DNA of 64,000 nt from Ensifer sp. IC4062 (lineage in GTDB: Bacteria > Pseudomonadota > Alphaproteobacteria > Rhizobiales > Rhizobiaceae): NCBI RefSeq assembly GCF_020193575.1, contig NZ_JADYVD010000005.1, forward strand, positions 113,956-177,955. The letters are read 5' to 3'. The notes under the pieces were generated by a model. The model was given only the letters and a program-made list of their open reading frames with translations. It searched no databases and was not told the DNA's origin. The position numbers were made by a program, and so were the translations under genes. This document shows, piece after piece, positions 17,226-26,809 of this stretch (positions are counted from its first letter, which is position 1; each line of letters begins with the position of its first letter).

Positions 17226-19673
17226 CTAAGCCCGCACCCGCTCCGCTTTCGGGTCGTACATCGGCTTCAAGGAAACCTCGGCCTTGACCCGCGTTCCGGC
17301 AATCTCGATCTCGTAAGTCGACGCCAATACATCCGCGATGCCCTCGCCCCGGCAGGGCACATAGCCGAGCCCGATCGCGCCGCCGAGATGGTGGCCGTAA
17401 TTGCCGGACGTGATCGTACCGACGATCTCGCCGTCGCGGACGATCGCTTCGTTGTGGAAGAGCAGCGGCTCCGGATCGGCGAGCCGGAACTGCACCAGCC
17501 GGCGCGACAGCCCCTTGCTCTCCGTGGCAAGCACCGCTTCCCGGCCGATGAAATCGCCCTTGTCCGGCTTCACCGCAAACCCGAGCCCCGCTTCCAGCAC
17601 ATGATCCTCGTCGGTTATGTCGTGGCCGAAATGACGGAAGGCCTTCTCGATCCGGCAACTGTCGAGCGTATGAAGACCGCAAAGCCTTAGCCCGACGTCC
17701 GTCCCCGCTGCCTCGAGCGCCTCGAATACATGCGCCGCCTGATCGGTCGAGACATAAAGCTCCCAGCCGAGCTCGCCGACATAGGTGACGCGGTGGGCAC
17801 GGGCGAGCCCCATGCCGATCTCGATTTCGCGCGCTGTCCCGAACGGATGCGCCTGATTGGAAAAGTCGTTCGGGCTCACCTTCTGCATCAGCTCGCGTGC
17901 CTTCGGTCCCATCACGCAAAGCACGCTTTCGGCGGCGGTTACATCGGTGATGACGACGAATTCATCGCCGACATGCTTTCGCAGCCGGGCGAGATCGCGC
18001 TGCAGCGTCGCACCGGGCACGACGAGGAAGAAGGCGGTTTCCGAAAGTCGCGTGACGGTCAGGTCGCTTTCGATGCCGCCGCGCGCATTCAGCATCTGCG
18101 TGTAGACGATCCGGCCCGGTTCGACATTCAACTCATTGGCGCAGAGCCGCTGCAGGAAGGCGAGCGCATCTCGCCCTTCGACCCGGATCTTGCCGAAGGA
18201 TGTCATGTCGAAAAGGCCGACGCCGTTACGAACGGCAAGATGCTCCGCCTTTTGGTTTTCGAACCAGTTCTGACGCTTCCAGGAATAGCGGTATTCACGC
18301 TCCTGTCCGTCCCTTGCGAACCAGTTGGCGCGCTCCCAGCCCGCCACCTCACCAAAGACGGCGCCGCGGGCCTTCAAATGTTCATGGAGCGGCGAACGCC
18401 GAACGCCGCGCGCGGTCGCCATCTGGCGATAGGGGAAATGGTCAGCATAGAGCAGGCCGAGCGTTTCCGACACGCGCTCCTTGAGGTAGCTGCGGTTCTT
18501 CTGGAACGGCTGGGCGCGACGGATATCGACCTCCCAGAGATCGAAGGGCGGCTCGCCGTCGTTCATCCATTGCGCCAGCGCCATGCCGGCGCCGCCGGAT
18601 GACACAATGCCGATCGAATTGTAGCCGGCGGCAACCCAGTAGCCCTTCACCTCCGGCGCCTCGCCGAGATAGTAGCGGTCGTCAGGCGTGAAGCTCTCCG
18701 GCCCGTTGAAGAAGGTATGGATGCCCGCCGTTTCCAGCATCGGCATGCGGTTCACCGCCATTTCGAGGATCGGCGCGAAATGGTCGAAGTCCTCCGGCAG
18801 TTGGTCGAAGCAGAAGTCCTCGCGGATGCCCTCCATCCCCCAAGGCTTCGCCTTGAGCTCGAAGGCGCCAACAAGCATCTTGCCGGCGTCTTCCTTGTAA
18901 TAGGTGCACTCGTCCGGCACGCGCAGAACCGGGAGACGGGTGAGGCCCGGGATCGCCTCGGTGACGATATAAAAATGCTCGCAGGCGTGGAGCGGCACGG
19001 TGACACCGGATTGCCGGGCAAGCTCCCTGCCCCACATCCCGGCGCAGTTGACCACATTCTCCGTCTCGATCGTGAAGCTCTCTCCGTTCTGCTCGCAGGT
19101 GACACCGGTGACGCGACCATCCCTCTTCAGGACCGACGTGACCTTCACGCCCTCGATAATGGAGGCGCCGTTTTGCCGCGCCCCCTTGGCAAGCGCCATG
19201 GCGATGTTGGCCGGATCGCACTGGCCATCGAGCGGCAGATGCACCGCCGCCTTCACGTCGGAGACGTTGAGGTGAGGATAGAGCTCCTTGACCTCGCCCG
19301 GTGTGATCTCGCGGACGTCGACGTTGAACGCCCGGGCGAGCGAAGCCTGGCGGTAGATCTCTTCCTTGCGCTCCTCCGTCAGCGCGACGGTGATCGAGCC
19401 GTTCTGGCGTATGCCGGTGGCGATGCCGGTTTCGGCCTCGAGCTTGACGTAGAGGTCGGCCGAATATTTCGCGAGCCGCGTCATGTTCTGCGAGGCGCGA
19501 AGCTGACCGATCAGCCCGGCGGCATGCCAGGTCGTGCCGCAGGTCAATTGCTTGCGCTCTAGCAGTACGACATCGGTCCAGCCGAGCTTCGACAGGTGAT
19601 AAGCGACCGAGCAGCCGGAGACGCCACCGCCGATGATGACAGCACGGGCTTTTGCGGGTATGGGCTTCGTCAT
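17226..19673 (-). CDS. FAD-dependent dimethylglycine/sarcosine dehydrogenase-like protein with GcvT domain
   Basis: An 815-residue two-part enzyme. The N-terminal half is a DAO-type flavoprotein with the dinucleotide motif IIGGGVSGCS and 'TTWHAAGLIGQ', where the His is the usual covalent FAD attachment site. The C-terminal half resembles the aminomethyltransferase GcvT ('ANELNVEPGRIVYTQMLNAR', 'ELGWELYV'), which passes the released one-carbon unit to tetrahydrofolate. The reaction is oxidative N-demethylation of a methylated glycine. Its ATG overlaps the stop of the paralogue to the right by 4 nt, so the two are coupled. Confidence 0.88.
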   Translation of the reverse strand: MTKPIPAKARAVIIGGGVSGCSVAYHLSKLGWTDVVLLERKQLTCGTTWHAAGLIGQLRASQNMTRLAKYSADLYVKLEAETGIATGIRQNGSITVALTEERKEEIYRQASLARAFNVDVREITPGEVKELYPHLNVSDVKAAVHLPLDGQCDPANIAMALAKGARQNGASIIEGVKVTSVLKRDGRVTGVTCEQNGESFTIETENVVNCAGMWGRELARQSGVTVPLHACEHFYIVTEAIPGLTRLPVLRVPDECTYYKEDAGKMLVGAFELKAKPWGMEGIREDFCFDQLPEDFDHFAPILEMAVNRMPMLETAGIHTFFNGPESFTPDDRYYLGEAPEVKGYWVAAGYNSIGIVSSGGAGMALAQWMNDGEPPFDLWEVDIRRAQPFQKNRSYLKERVSETLGLLYADHFPYRQMATARGVRRSPLHEHLKARGAVFGEVAGWERANWFARDGQEREYRYSWKRQNWFENQKAEHLAVRNGVGLFDMTSFGKIRVEGRDALAFLQRLCANELNVEPGRIVYTQMLNARGGIESDLTVTRLSETAFFLVVPGATLQRDLARLRKHVGDEFVVITDVTAAESVLCVMGPKARELMQKVSPNDFSNQAHPFGTAREIEIGMGLARAHRVTYVGELGWELYVSTDQAAHVFEALEAAGTDVGLRLCGLHTLDSCRIEKAFRHFGHDITDEDHVLEAGLGFAVKPDKGDFIGREAVLATESKGLSRRLVQFRLADPEPLLFHNEAIVRDGEIVGTITSGNYGHHLGGAIGLGYVPCRGEGIADVLASTYEIEIAGTRVKAEVSLKPMYDPKAERVRA

Positions 19674-22117
19674 GCCTTCAGTCTTTCATTCGAGGGATCC
19701 CAGAGAGGCTGGTCCGGCTGGACGGTAGCCTTGAAGCGATCGCCGAAAATCTCGACCTCGATCTGCTGGCCGGGCACGGCGAGATCCGCGCGCAACATGC
19801 CGAGCGCAATCGATTTACCGACGCGATAACCCCAGTTCCCCGAGGTCGTCTCACCGACCACGTCGCCGTCCGACCAGAGCGTCGACATGTAGGGCGCGTC
19901 GCATTCGCCCGCCTCGACGGTCAGCGTCACGAAGCGCTTGGCAACGCCCTGCTGCTTCTCGCGCTCTAGCGCCGTCTTGCCCTTGAAGCTCGGCTTCGAC
20001 CAGTCGACGAAGCGTTCGAGCCCGCCCTGCAGGATCGTGTAATCGGTCGAAAGATCGCCCTTCCAGGCACGATAGCCCTTTTCGATACGCAGGCTGTCGA
20101 GCGCCTCCATGCCGAACGGTTTCAGGCCGTGTTTCTGGCCAGCCGCCCAAACCACGTCGAAAATTGCGGCCGTGTCGTCCACCTTCGTATGGATTTCCCA
20201 GCCGAGTTCCCCGGCAAAGGAGACCCTAACGAGTTGGCAGTAACGTCCGGCGATCTGCGCCGTCTGATGGGTGAGCCAGCCTTTCGAAAGATCGGCGTCG
20301 GAGACTTCCGCGAGCATCGCGCGCGACTTCGGGCCGCTGAGGATTTGGCAGGAGAAATTCGCGGTCACGTCGTCAAGCGTGAAGGCCGCTCCGGCCGGGC
20401 GGTGTTTCTGTAGCCACTCGAAATCATGCCACTGCGCCGTCGCCGCGGTGATCAGGAAGAAGAAATCTTCCTCGATCGCCATCACCGACATTTCCGTGAC
20501 GATGCGGCCCTTGTCGTCGGCGAAATAGGCAAGGCCGATGCGCCCCGGCTTCGGCACGCGGCCGGTGATGAGCCCCGTCAGCCATTCCCGCGCCCCCTCA
20601 CCCTTGATGCGGAAGCGCGAAAAGCCCGGCAGGTCGAGGATACCGACCGCATCGCGCACGGCGAGGCACTCCTCCTCGATCCGCTTCGCCCAGGGCCCTT
20701 CCCGGCCCCAAGTCTGCGTCGCTTCCTCGGAGGTGTCGTCGCCGGGCTTGGCGTACCACATGGCGCGCTCCCAGCCGTTATACGGCTTGAACTGCGCGCC
20801 GAGCGCGGCGATCCGATCGTGGATCGGCGAAAGCTTCTTGCCGCGCCCCGCCGGCCAGTAATGCTTCGGGAAATGCATCGCATATTCATGGCCGTAGATC
20901 TCCATGCCCTTGGCGATGCAATAATCCTGATCGGTGTAGTCGGTGTAGCGGCGCGGATCGCAGGACCACATGTCCCATTCCGTCTGGCCTTCGGTCACCC
21001 ATTCCGCGAGCACCTTGCCCGCCCCGCCCGCCTGGCAAATGCCGAAGGTGAAGACGCAGGCCTCGAAGGCGTTCGGCACGCCAGGCATCGGCCCGATCAG
21101 CGGATTGCCGTCCGGCGCATAGGGGATCGGCCCGTTAATGACGCGCGAAAGCCCCGCGGTACCGAGGATCGGCACCCGCTCGACGGCGTCGTTCAGATAC
21201 CATTCCAGCCGCTCGAGATCGTCAGGGAAAAGCTGGAAGGAAAAATCCTCCGGCATCGGATCGTCCGGAGTCACCCAGTGCGCGCGGCAATTCTTCTCGT
21301 AGGGCCCGAGGTTCATGCCGTATTTCTCCTGCCGGAGATAATAGGAGGAGTCGACGTCGCGGAGCAGTGGCAGCTTGTGCCCTGCTTCCTTCGACCAAGC
21401 GGCAAGCTCCGGAATCTCTTCGAAGAGTATATATTGGTGGCTCATCACCATCATCGGCACGTCACGGCCGAACATCTTGCCGACTTCGCGTGCATAGTAG
21501 CCGGCGGCGTTGACGACATATTCGCAGCGGATTTCGCCCTGCGGGGTGGAGATCACCCATTCATCGTTTTCGCGGCGTGCTCCGGTGACAGGACAGAAGC
21601 GGATGACCTTGGCACCCAAGTCGCGCGCGCCCTTGGCGAGCGCCTGGGTGAGCTGCGCCGGGTCGATATCGCCGTCATAGGGATCGTAGAGCGCGCCGGT
21701 CAGTTCATGGGTTTCGAGGAAGGGATAGCGGCTGTGCATCTCGTCCGGCGTCAGGATGTCGAGATCCATGCCCTGGTAGCGACCCATCCCGACGACGCGC
21801 TTGAACTCCTGCAGCCGTTCCTTCGAATGCCCGAGGCGGATCGAGCCCGTGACGTGGTAGTTCATCGGATAGTCGACCAGCGCCCCCAGTTCGCGATAGA
21901 GCGAGGCCGAATAGCGCTGCATGTTCATGATCGACCATGACGAGGAGAAGGTCGGCACGTTGCCGGCCGCATGCCAGGTCGAGCCCGCAGTCAGCTCGTT
22001 CTTTTCCAGAAGCACGCAATCGGTCCAGCCGGCCTTGGCAAGATGATAGAGCGAGGAGGCGCCAACCGCTCCCCCGCCGATGATCACGACGCGCGCGTGA
22101 GACGGCAAATTCGACAT
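19670..22117 (-). CDS. Second FAD-dependent dimethylglycine/sarcosine dehydrogenase-like protein with GcvT domain
   Basis: Also 815 residues with the same layout: IIGGGAVGASS near the N terminus, 'TAGSTWHAAGNVPTF' carrying the covalent-FAD His, a central region ('LIGPMPGVPNAFEACVFTFG') and a C-terminal GcvT-like domain ('GELGWEIHTKVDD'). It is clearly related to but well diverged from its neighbour, so the pair may act on successive substrates (dimethylglycine then sarcosine). First gene of the minus-strand unit, divergent from the LysR gene at 22245. Which enzyme takes which substrate cannot be told from the sequence. Confidence 0.88.
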   Translation of the reverse strand: MSNLPSHARVVIIGGGAVGASSLYHLAKAGWTDCVLLEKNELTAGSTWHAAGNVPTFSSSWSIMNMQRYSASLYRELGALVDYPMNYHVTGSIRLGHSKERLQEFKRVVGMGRYQGMDLDILTPDEMHSRYPFLETHELTGALYDPYDGDIDPAQLTQALAKGARDLGAKVIRFCPVTGARRENDEWVISTPQGEIRCEYVVNAAGYYAREVGKMFGRDVPMMVMSHQYILFEEIPELAAWSKEAGHKLPLLRDVDSSYYLRQEKYGMNLGPYEKNCRAHWVTPDDPMPEDFSFQLFPDDLERLEWYLNDAVERVPILGTAGLSRVINGPIPYAPDGNPLIGPMPGVPNAFEACVFTFGICQAGGAGKVLAEWVTEGQTEWDMWSCDPRRYTDYTDQDYCIAKGMEIYGHEYAMHFPKHYWPAGRGKKLSPIHDRIAALGAQFKPYNGWERAMWYAKPGDDTSEEATQTWGREGPWAKRIEEECLAVRDAVGILDLPGFSRFRIKGEGAREWLTGLITGRVPKPGRIGLAYFADDKGRIVTEMSVMAIEEDFFFLITAATAQWHDFEWLQKHRPAGAAFTLDDVTANFSCQILSGPKSRAMLAEVSDADLSKGWLTHQTAQIAGRYCQLVRVSFAGELGWEIHTKVDDTAAIFDVVWAAGQKHGLKPFGMEALDSLRIEKGYRAWKGDLSTDYTILQGGLERFVDWSKPSFKGKTALEREKQQGVAKRFVTLTVEAGECDAPYMSTLWSDGDVVGETTSGNWGYRVGKSIALGMLRADLAVPGQQIEVEIFGDRFKATVQPDQPLWDPSNERLKA

Positions 22118-22191
22118 GCACAGTTCCCTCTTTTGAGTGGATATTTGACGAGGAAAATAAGGCCATCAAGCACCGGAACGGGGTATTATTG

Positions 22192-22206
22192 ATCGAAGAA
22201 TTCGAT
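22192..22206. promoter_or_regulatory. Candidate LysR-type operator in the divergent flavoprotein/LysR region
   Basis: Perfect inverted repeat ATCGAA-GAA-TTCGAT with a T-N11-A core (T22193 to A22205), between two divergent starts. Position and pattern fit autoregulation plus control of the flavoprotein operon by the LysR product at 22245. Not tested. Confidence 0.5.
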
Positions 22207-22244
22207 TAGGGTCGGTGGCGTTCTGGAGGGGATCTGTCGCAAAG

Positions 22245-23108
22245 ATGCAAGTTGAGCTGATTGAGACATTTCTGGACCTGATGGAAACGCGGAGCTTCAA
22301 TCGCACGGCCGAGCGGCTGAACATCACGCAGTCGACCGTTTCGCATCGGGTGAAGGCACTTGAAGCGCAGTTCACCCGCAAGCTCTTCACCCGCAGCAAG
22401 GGTGGCACCGTACCGACGGCTTCAGGCCTGCGCTTTCTCGACTACGCAAAAGCACTTCAAAATCAATGGCATGAAGCAACGCGCGCGGTCGCCAATGCCG
22501 GCGCTTTCGAACGTTCGATGCGGCTCGGGATCCAGCACGATCTCGCCGAGACCCTTGCCGGCAACTGGTTGGCCGCCATTCGCCGCGAGCTTCCGCAGAC
22601 CGAAATCTACATGGAGGCGGATTATTCGAACCAGATGAACCGCGATCTCGCGGCCGGGGAACTTGACCTGGCGATCCTCTATACGCCCCATTACCTGCCT
22701 GATCTTCACTACGAACGGATCGGCGAACTGCATTACATGCTGGTCAGCACGCAAGCCCGCGACATCGCCGGCGTGAAGCCAGAGACCTATATCCGCTCAA
22801 GCTATTCGCCGGCCTTCGACCGGGCCCATCGTCTCGCCTTGCCGCATCTCTCCGCCGCACCGCTTGCCGCCGGGCAGAACATGGCGATTACCGGCTTGCT
22901 TCGCGCACTCGGCGGGGCCGCCTATGTCACCAGCGCGACCGCGATCAGGCTTGCCGAACTCGGCGTTGCGACTGCGGTCGCCGATGCCCCGGTCATTCCG
23001 CAAACTGTTTATGCCGCGACCAGCCTTCGCACCCGCCATGCCCATCAGCATCGCAAGATTATCGGCGCTATGGAACTGCTGCTCTCCCCAATGCCGGCGC
23101 TGGAATAG
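22245..23108 (+). CDS. LysR-family transcriptional regulator
   Basis: A 287-residue regulator with the helix-turn-helix 'TRSFNRTAERLNITQSTVSH'-like start (read as ETRSFNRTAERLN, then ITQSTVSHRVKALEAQF) and an effector domain. The ATG at 22245 is preferred over an in-frame GTG at 22215 because it begins the conserved domain and has 'tggagggg' upstream. It diverges from the two dehydrogenase-like genes and mttB, so control of methylated-amine breakdown is likely. The palindrome at 22192-22206 is the probable binding site. Confidence 0.87.
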   Translation: MQVELIETFLDLMETRSFNRTAERLNITQSTVSHRVKALEAQFTRKLFTRSKGGTVPTASGLRFLDYAKALQNQWHEATRAVANAGAFERSMRLGIQHDLAETLAGNWLAAIRRELPQTEIYMEADYSNQMNRDLAAGELDLAILYTPHYLPDLHYERIGELHYMLVSTQARDIAGVKPETYIRSSYSPAFDRAHRLALPHLSAAPLAAGQNMAITGLLRALGGAAYVTSATAIRLAELGVATAVADAPVIPQTVYAATSLRTRHAHQHRKIIGAMELLLSPMPALE

Positions 23109-23127
23109 GCGCGGCGAAAGCACATCA

Positions 23128-24813
23128 TCAGAACCTACTCTCGAATTGCGCCTTCAGCCGCGTGACATTCTCCGGCGTGACCGCCGGCGGATCGACCACC
23201 GCCATCCAGGCATCGATATAGTGCTCCGGGGCATAGACGTGGCCGTAACCGATCGGCGACGTCGTCGCCAAAGCCATGTCGGCGAGAAGCTGCAGCCCGG
23301 TGACGACGGGAAACCAGCTTAGCGCTGGCGAGACATCGGGCCCCCGCGGCGCGTTCATCCATTGCGGCTCGCGATAGAAGGAATGGGGATCGAAAAACGT
23401 CACCGGATCGCTCGCATATTGCAGATAGACGATCCGCATCGCGCCCCAGCTCGCGCCGGGAATATCGAGCGCATTCTGCTGGTTCGTGAAGCGGATGATC
23501 GAACTGTCCCGATAGCGCGGCAACCAAGCCGGGGACGCAGGATCGCGATCCGCCGTCACCGACTGCCACAACCCGCTCGGAAAGGGCGGTCCGCTCCAGA
23601 GTGCCCCCTGGAAAGGATCGCTCACGACGTCGAAGAGATCGACCGACCCTTGCGAGTTCATCGCCCCGAGACTTAGGCCATGGAGGTAGAGTCTCGGGCG
23701 ACTATCCTTCGGCAGTGTCCTCCAGTAGCCATACACCTCGTCGAACAGCGCATTGGCGGCGTCGGCCCCGTAGCCCGGTTCCACCAGCAGCGACAGCCAG
23801 CTTGTGAGATAGGAATACTGGACCGCGATGCTCGCCACATCCCCGTGCAGCAGATATTCGACGGTATCAAGTGCCGCCGGATCGATCCAGCCCGTGCCAG
23901 TTGGAACGACGACGATCAGCGACTTGCGTTCGAAACCGCCGGCGCGCTTCAGTTCTTCGAGGGCGAGCTTCGCCCGCGCTCTCGCGGTCTCGGCAGAATT
24001 CAGCCCCACATAGACCCGTACAGGGTCCCGCGCCTGACCGCCGACAAAGCCGCCGATTTCGGCAGCCGTCGGGCCGGAGGCAATGAACTGACGACCCTGC
24101 CGCCCGAGCTCATCCCAATTGACCAGCGATGCGGCGCTGCCCGTCTTCATCGGATCCGACGGTGGCGGGACCTCGGCATCGATATAGGCATCGAGCGTCT
24201 GGAACGAACTGTCGGCGGCGCGCAGTGCGAGCTTGAAGATCAAGCCATCGGCCACGGACCAGAAAAGTGCAATGGCCGCAAGCCCGCCGATTGCCCTCGC
24301 GATGGGCCGTGTCACAAGGCGCTCCAGCATGCGCGAGAGAAAATGGAATGTCAGCCGGAACAGCCGCGCCAGAAAGACGAGCAGGGCGAAGACCGACGCG
24401 GCGATGAGACCGAGCTTCAAGGGTTCCGCCGTTTCGATCGGTTCCAGCCCCATGATGTTCCGGACGGTGTTCTGCCATCCCGCCGTCTGCCACAGGAACA
24501 CTGCGACTGCCGCGCCGCAGACCAGCCCCGCCACGATTTTCAGCGTGCGTTGGCGCCGCGCAGACGCGTCCGGAAGCTCGAAGAAGGACCAGAGCCAGCG
24601 CAGGAACACGCCGATCGCATAACCGGCCGCGAGCGAGAAGCCGGATATCGCTCCCTGGATCTGGTAAGGCCGCGGAATGAGGCTCGGCGTCAGCGAAACG
24701 GCGAAGAACAGCACGCCGACGAGCAGCCCGGTCGCAGAAAACGAATCCCAGAAGCTTGCACGATGGCTTGAGGGCTGCGGCCTCGACATGTCCGTTCGTT
24801 GAAGGTGTTCCAT
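23128..24813 (-). CDS. Membrane alpha/beta hydrolase, DUF2319 (Abhydrolase_9) family
   Basis: A 561-residue protein. The N-terminal ~200 residues hold five or so hydrophobic segments ('TGLLVGVLFFAVSLTPSLIP', 'LIAASVFALLVFLARLF'), matching the Abhydrolase_9 N-terminal membrane domain. The C-terminal part is an alpha/beta hydrolase with nucleophile elbow 'LHGLSLGAM' and 'YGHVYAPEHYIDAW' near the end. The start at 24813 is chosen for 'gtggagggtcgc' just upstream. The function of this family is unknown; a membrane-associated esterase or lipase is a reasonable guess. It converges on the LysR gene at its 3' end. Confidence 0.82.
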   Translation of the reverse strand: MEHLQRTDMSRPQPSSHRASFWDSFSATGLLVGVLFFAVSLTPSLIPRPYQIQGAISGFSLAAGYAIGVFLRWLWSFFELPDASARRQRTLKIVAGLVCGAAVAVFLWQTAGWQNTVRNIMGLEPIETAEPLKLGLIAASVFALLVFLARLFRLTFHFLSRMLERLVTRPIARAIGGLAAIALFWSVADGLIFKLALRAADSSFQTLDAYIDAEVPPPSDPMKTGSAASLVNWDELGRQGRQFIASGPTAAEIGGFVGGQARDPVRVYVGLNSAETARARAKLALEELKRAGGFERKSLIVVVPTGTGWIDPAALDTVEYLLHGDVASIAVQYSYLTSWLSLLVEPGYGADAANALFDEVYGYWRTLPKDSRPRLYLHGLSLGAMNSQGSVDLFDVVSDPFQGALWSGPPFPSGLWQSVTADRDPASPAWLPRYRDSSIIRFTNQQNALDIPGASWGAMRIVYLQYASDPVTFFDPHSFYREPQWMNAPRGPDVSPALSWFPVVTGLQLLADMALATTSPIGYGHVYAPEHYIDAWMAVVDPPAVTPENVTRLKAQFESRF

Positions 24814-24932
24814 GCGACCCTCCACTCTACAGCACCGTCACCGACATGTCGGCGCGAGCGACACGCGCAGGGAGCAATGTCGCCTCGCACTCTCTCGCAG
24901 TCAATTGCTGCCGCCAACAGGAGCGAGGCAGC

Positions 24933-25391
24933 CTAGATCCGCCGCTCCTTGATCGTGTTCATCACAAAACTCGTCTCGATCGAGGCAACACATTTCAACC
25001 GGGCGATCTTTTCCTTGATGAACCGCTCATACTGTTCGAGCCCGGCGCTCATCACTTTCAGCACATAATCGCGCGAGCCGGTGACGAGGTGGCATTCGAG
25101 CACCTCGTCCCAGCCGCGGATCGCCTCCTCGAACATCACGATTTCGTCCTCGTGCTGGCGGCTGAGTCGCACTGTCGCGATCGCCGTCATCGTCCAGCCT
25201 TCGATCGCCGGGTCGACGAGCGCTGTGTAACCGCGGATGACGCCGCTTTCCTCGAGCCGCCGCAGGCGCCTGAGACAGGGCGACGCAGACAGCCCGACCC
25301 TCTCTGCGAGTTCGTTGTTGGTGATCCTGGCGTCGGCCAGCAACTCCTTCAAAATCCGGCGATCGATTTCATCGGCAATTTTCTGCGTCAT
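24933..25391 (-). CDS. Lrp/AsnC-family transcriptional regulator
   Basis: A 152-residue regulator of full family length: 'DEIDRRILKELLADARITNN' and the recognition helix 'GLSASPCLRRLRRLEESGVI', then the RAM domain with 'VTGSRDYVLKVMSAGLEQYE'. It is divergent from the methionine gamma-lyase-like gene at 25518. The shared 126-bp region has the palindrome GCAAAT-ATTTGC at 25407-25418, a probable Lrp-type site. Amino-acid-responsive control of the lyase gene is the simplest reading. Confidence 0.88.
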   Translation of the reverse strand: MTQKIADEIDRRILKELLADARITNNELAERVGLSASPCLRRLRRLEESGVIRGYTALVDPAIEGWTMTAIATVRLSRQHEDEIVMFEEAIRGWDEVLECHLVTGSRDYVLKVMSAGLEQYERFIKEKIARLKCVASIETSFVMNTIKERRI

Positions 25392-25406
25392 ATCTCAGCG
25401 GTTCCG

Positions 25407-25418
25407 GCAAATATTTGC
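25407..25418. promoter_or_regulatory. Palindrome GCAAATATTTGC, candidate Lrp-family operator
   Basis: Perfect 12-bp palindrome with an AT-rich centre, 16 bp from the regulator start and 100 bp from the divergent lyase start. A half-site-like 'gcaaat' recurs at about 25440. Position fits autoregulation and control of the divergent gene. Confidence 0.45.
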
Positions 25419-25517
25419 GCCCATCAAAGCGAAGTGATCGCAAATAGCAAGGATCCGTCCAAGCGTCTGATATAATTTGGCAGTTAGTCGAGTCCGTTTC
25501 GTTCGAGGAGAAAAGCC

Positions 25518-26801
25518 ATGACCGCGCCCCATCCTTCCAAGACCCATATCGGCAACCACAAGCTGCACCCCGAAACACTCATGCTGAACTATGGTTACGA
25601 TCCGGAGCTCTCGGAGGGCGCAGTCAAACCGCCGGTCTTCCTGACTTCGACCTTCGTTTTCCGCTCGGCCGAGGAAGGCCGCGACTTCTTCGACTTCGTT
25701 TCGGGCCGGCGCGAGCCGCCGGCGGGCGTCGGCGCAGGGCTCGTCTATTCCCGCTTCAATCATCCGAACAGCGAAATCGTCGAGGACCGGCTGACTGTCT
25801 TTGAACGGGCCGAAAGCGGCGCCGTCTTTTCCTCGGGCATGGCGGCAATCGCAACGACGCTGCTCGCTTTCGTGCGGCCGGGCGACTCCATCCTGCATTC
25901 GCAGCCGCTTTACGGCGGCACTGAAACGCTGCTCGCCAAGACCTTCCTCAATCTCAACGTCTCGGCAGTCGGCTTCGCCGACGGGGTCGACGAGGCGGCC
26001 GTCAGGGCCGCGGCGGAAGAGGCGATGGCGAAGGGACGCGTCGCCGTCATCCTCATCGAGACGCCCGCCAACCCCACCAACAGCCTCGTCGATATCGCCA
26101 TGGTACGCCGCGTTGCCGACACGATCGGCGAAAGACAGGGGCACCGGCCGATCGTCGTTTGCGACAACACGCTGCTCGGTCCGGTCTTCCAGCACCCGAT
26201 CGACCACGGTGCCGACGTCTCTCTGTATTCGCTGACCAAGTATGTCGGGGGCCATTCCGACCTCATCGCGGGCGCCGTGCTCGGCTCGAAGGCGATCATA
26301 AAACAAATCAAGGCGCTGCGCGGCGCGATCGGCACGCAGCTTGATCCGCACTCCTGCTGGATGCTCGGCCGCTCGCTGGAAACGCTTGCCGTCCGCATGC
26401 ACAAGGCGAACGACAATGCCCGTATCGTCGCCGAGTTCCTGCGCGATCATCCGAAGGTCGAGCGGATCCACTATCTGCCGTTCCATGACGAGGCCTCGCC
26501 GGTCAGCCGCGTTTTTGCCGCCCAGTCGACCGGCGCCGGTTCGACCTTCTCCTTCGACATAGCCGGCGGCCAGGACGCCGCCTTCCGCTTCCTCAACGCG
26601 TTGCAGATCTTCAAGCTCGCGGTCAGCCTCGGCGGCACGGAATCGCTTGCAAGCCATCCGGCCGCGATGACGCATTCGGGCGTGCCGATCGAGGTGCGCC
26701 AGCGAATCGGCGTACTCGAATCCACGATCCGCCTGTCGATCGGCATCGAGCATCCCGACGACCTTGTGGCAGACGTCGCCAATGCCCTGACGACCGTGTG
26801 A
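25518..26801 (+). CDS. PLP-dependent Cys/Met-metabolism enzyme, methionine gamma-lyase type
   Basis: A 427-residue enzyme of the cystathionine gamma-synthase/methionine gamma-lyase family. Visible are the entry loop '[19 protein letters not shown]', the substrate/cofactor region '[17 protein letters not shown]', the PLP-binding Asp in '[16 protein letters not shown]', and the Schiff-base Lys in '[20 protein letters not shown]'. The C-terminal '[20 protein letters not shown]' is standard. Family members cleave or exchange the gamma-substituent of sulfur amino acids; elimination of methionine to methanethiol and 2-oxobutyrate is the best guess. It is divergent from an Lrp-type regulator. The start follows 'cgaggagaaaagcc'. 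Confidence 0.87.
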   Translation: MTAPHPSKTHIGNHKLHPETLMLNYGYDPELSEGAVKPPVFLTSTFVFRSAEEGRDFFDFVSGRREPPAGVGAGLVYSRFNHPNSEIVEDRLTVFERAESGAVFSSGMAAIATTLLAFVRPGDSILHSQPLYGGTETLLAKTFLNLNVSAVGFADGVDEAAVRAAAEEAMAKGRVAVILIETPANPTNSLVDIAMVRRVADTIGERQGHRPIVVCDNTLLGPVFQHPIDHGADVSLYSLTKYVGGHSDLIAGAVLGSKAIIKQIKALRGAIGTQLDPHSCWMLGRSLETLAVRMHKANDNARIVAEFLRDHPKVERIHYLPFHDEASPVSRVFAAQSTGAGSTFSFDIAGGQDAAFRFLNALQIFKLAVSLGGTESLASHPAAMTHSGVPIEVRQRIGVLESTIRLSIGIEHPDDLVADVANALTTV

Positions 26802-26809
26802 ATGTCTAT

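Noticed and set aside
20426..21940. 504-codon plus-strand open frame
   Set aside because: Wholly antisense to the second dimethylglycine dehydrogenase-like gene, whose domains are clear. The plus-strand product is low-complexity and matches no family; it is a by-product of high GC.
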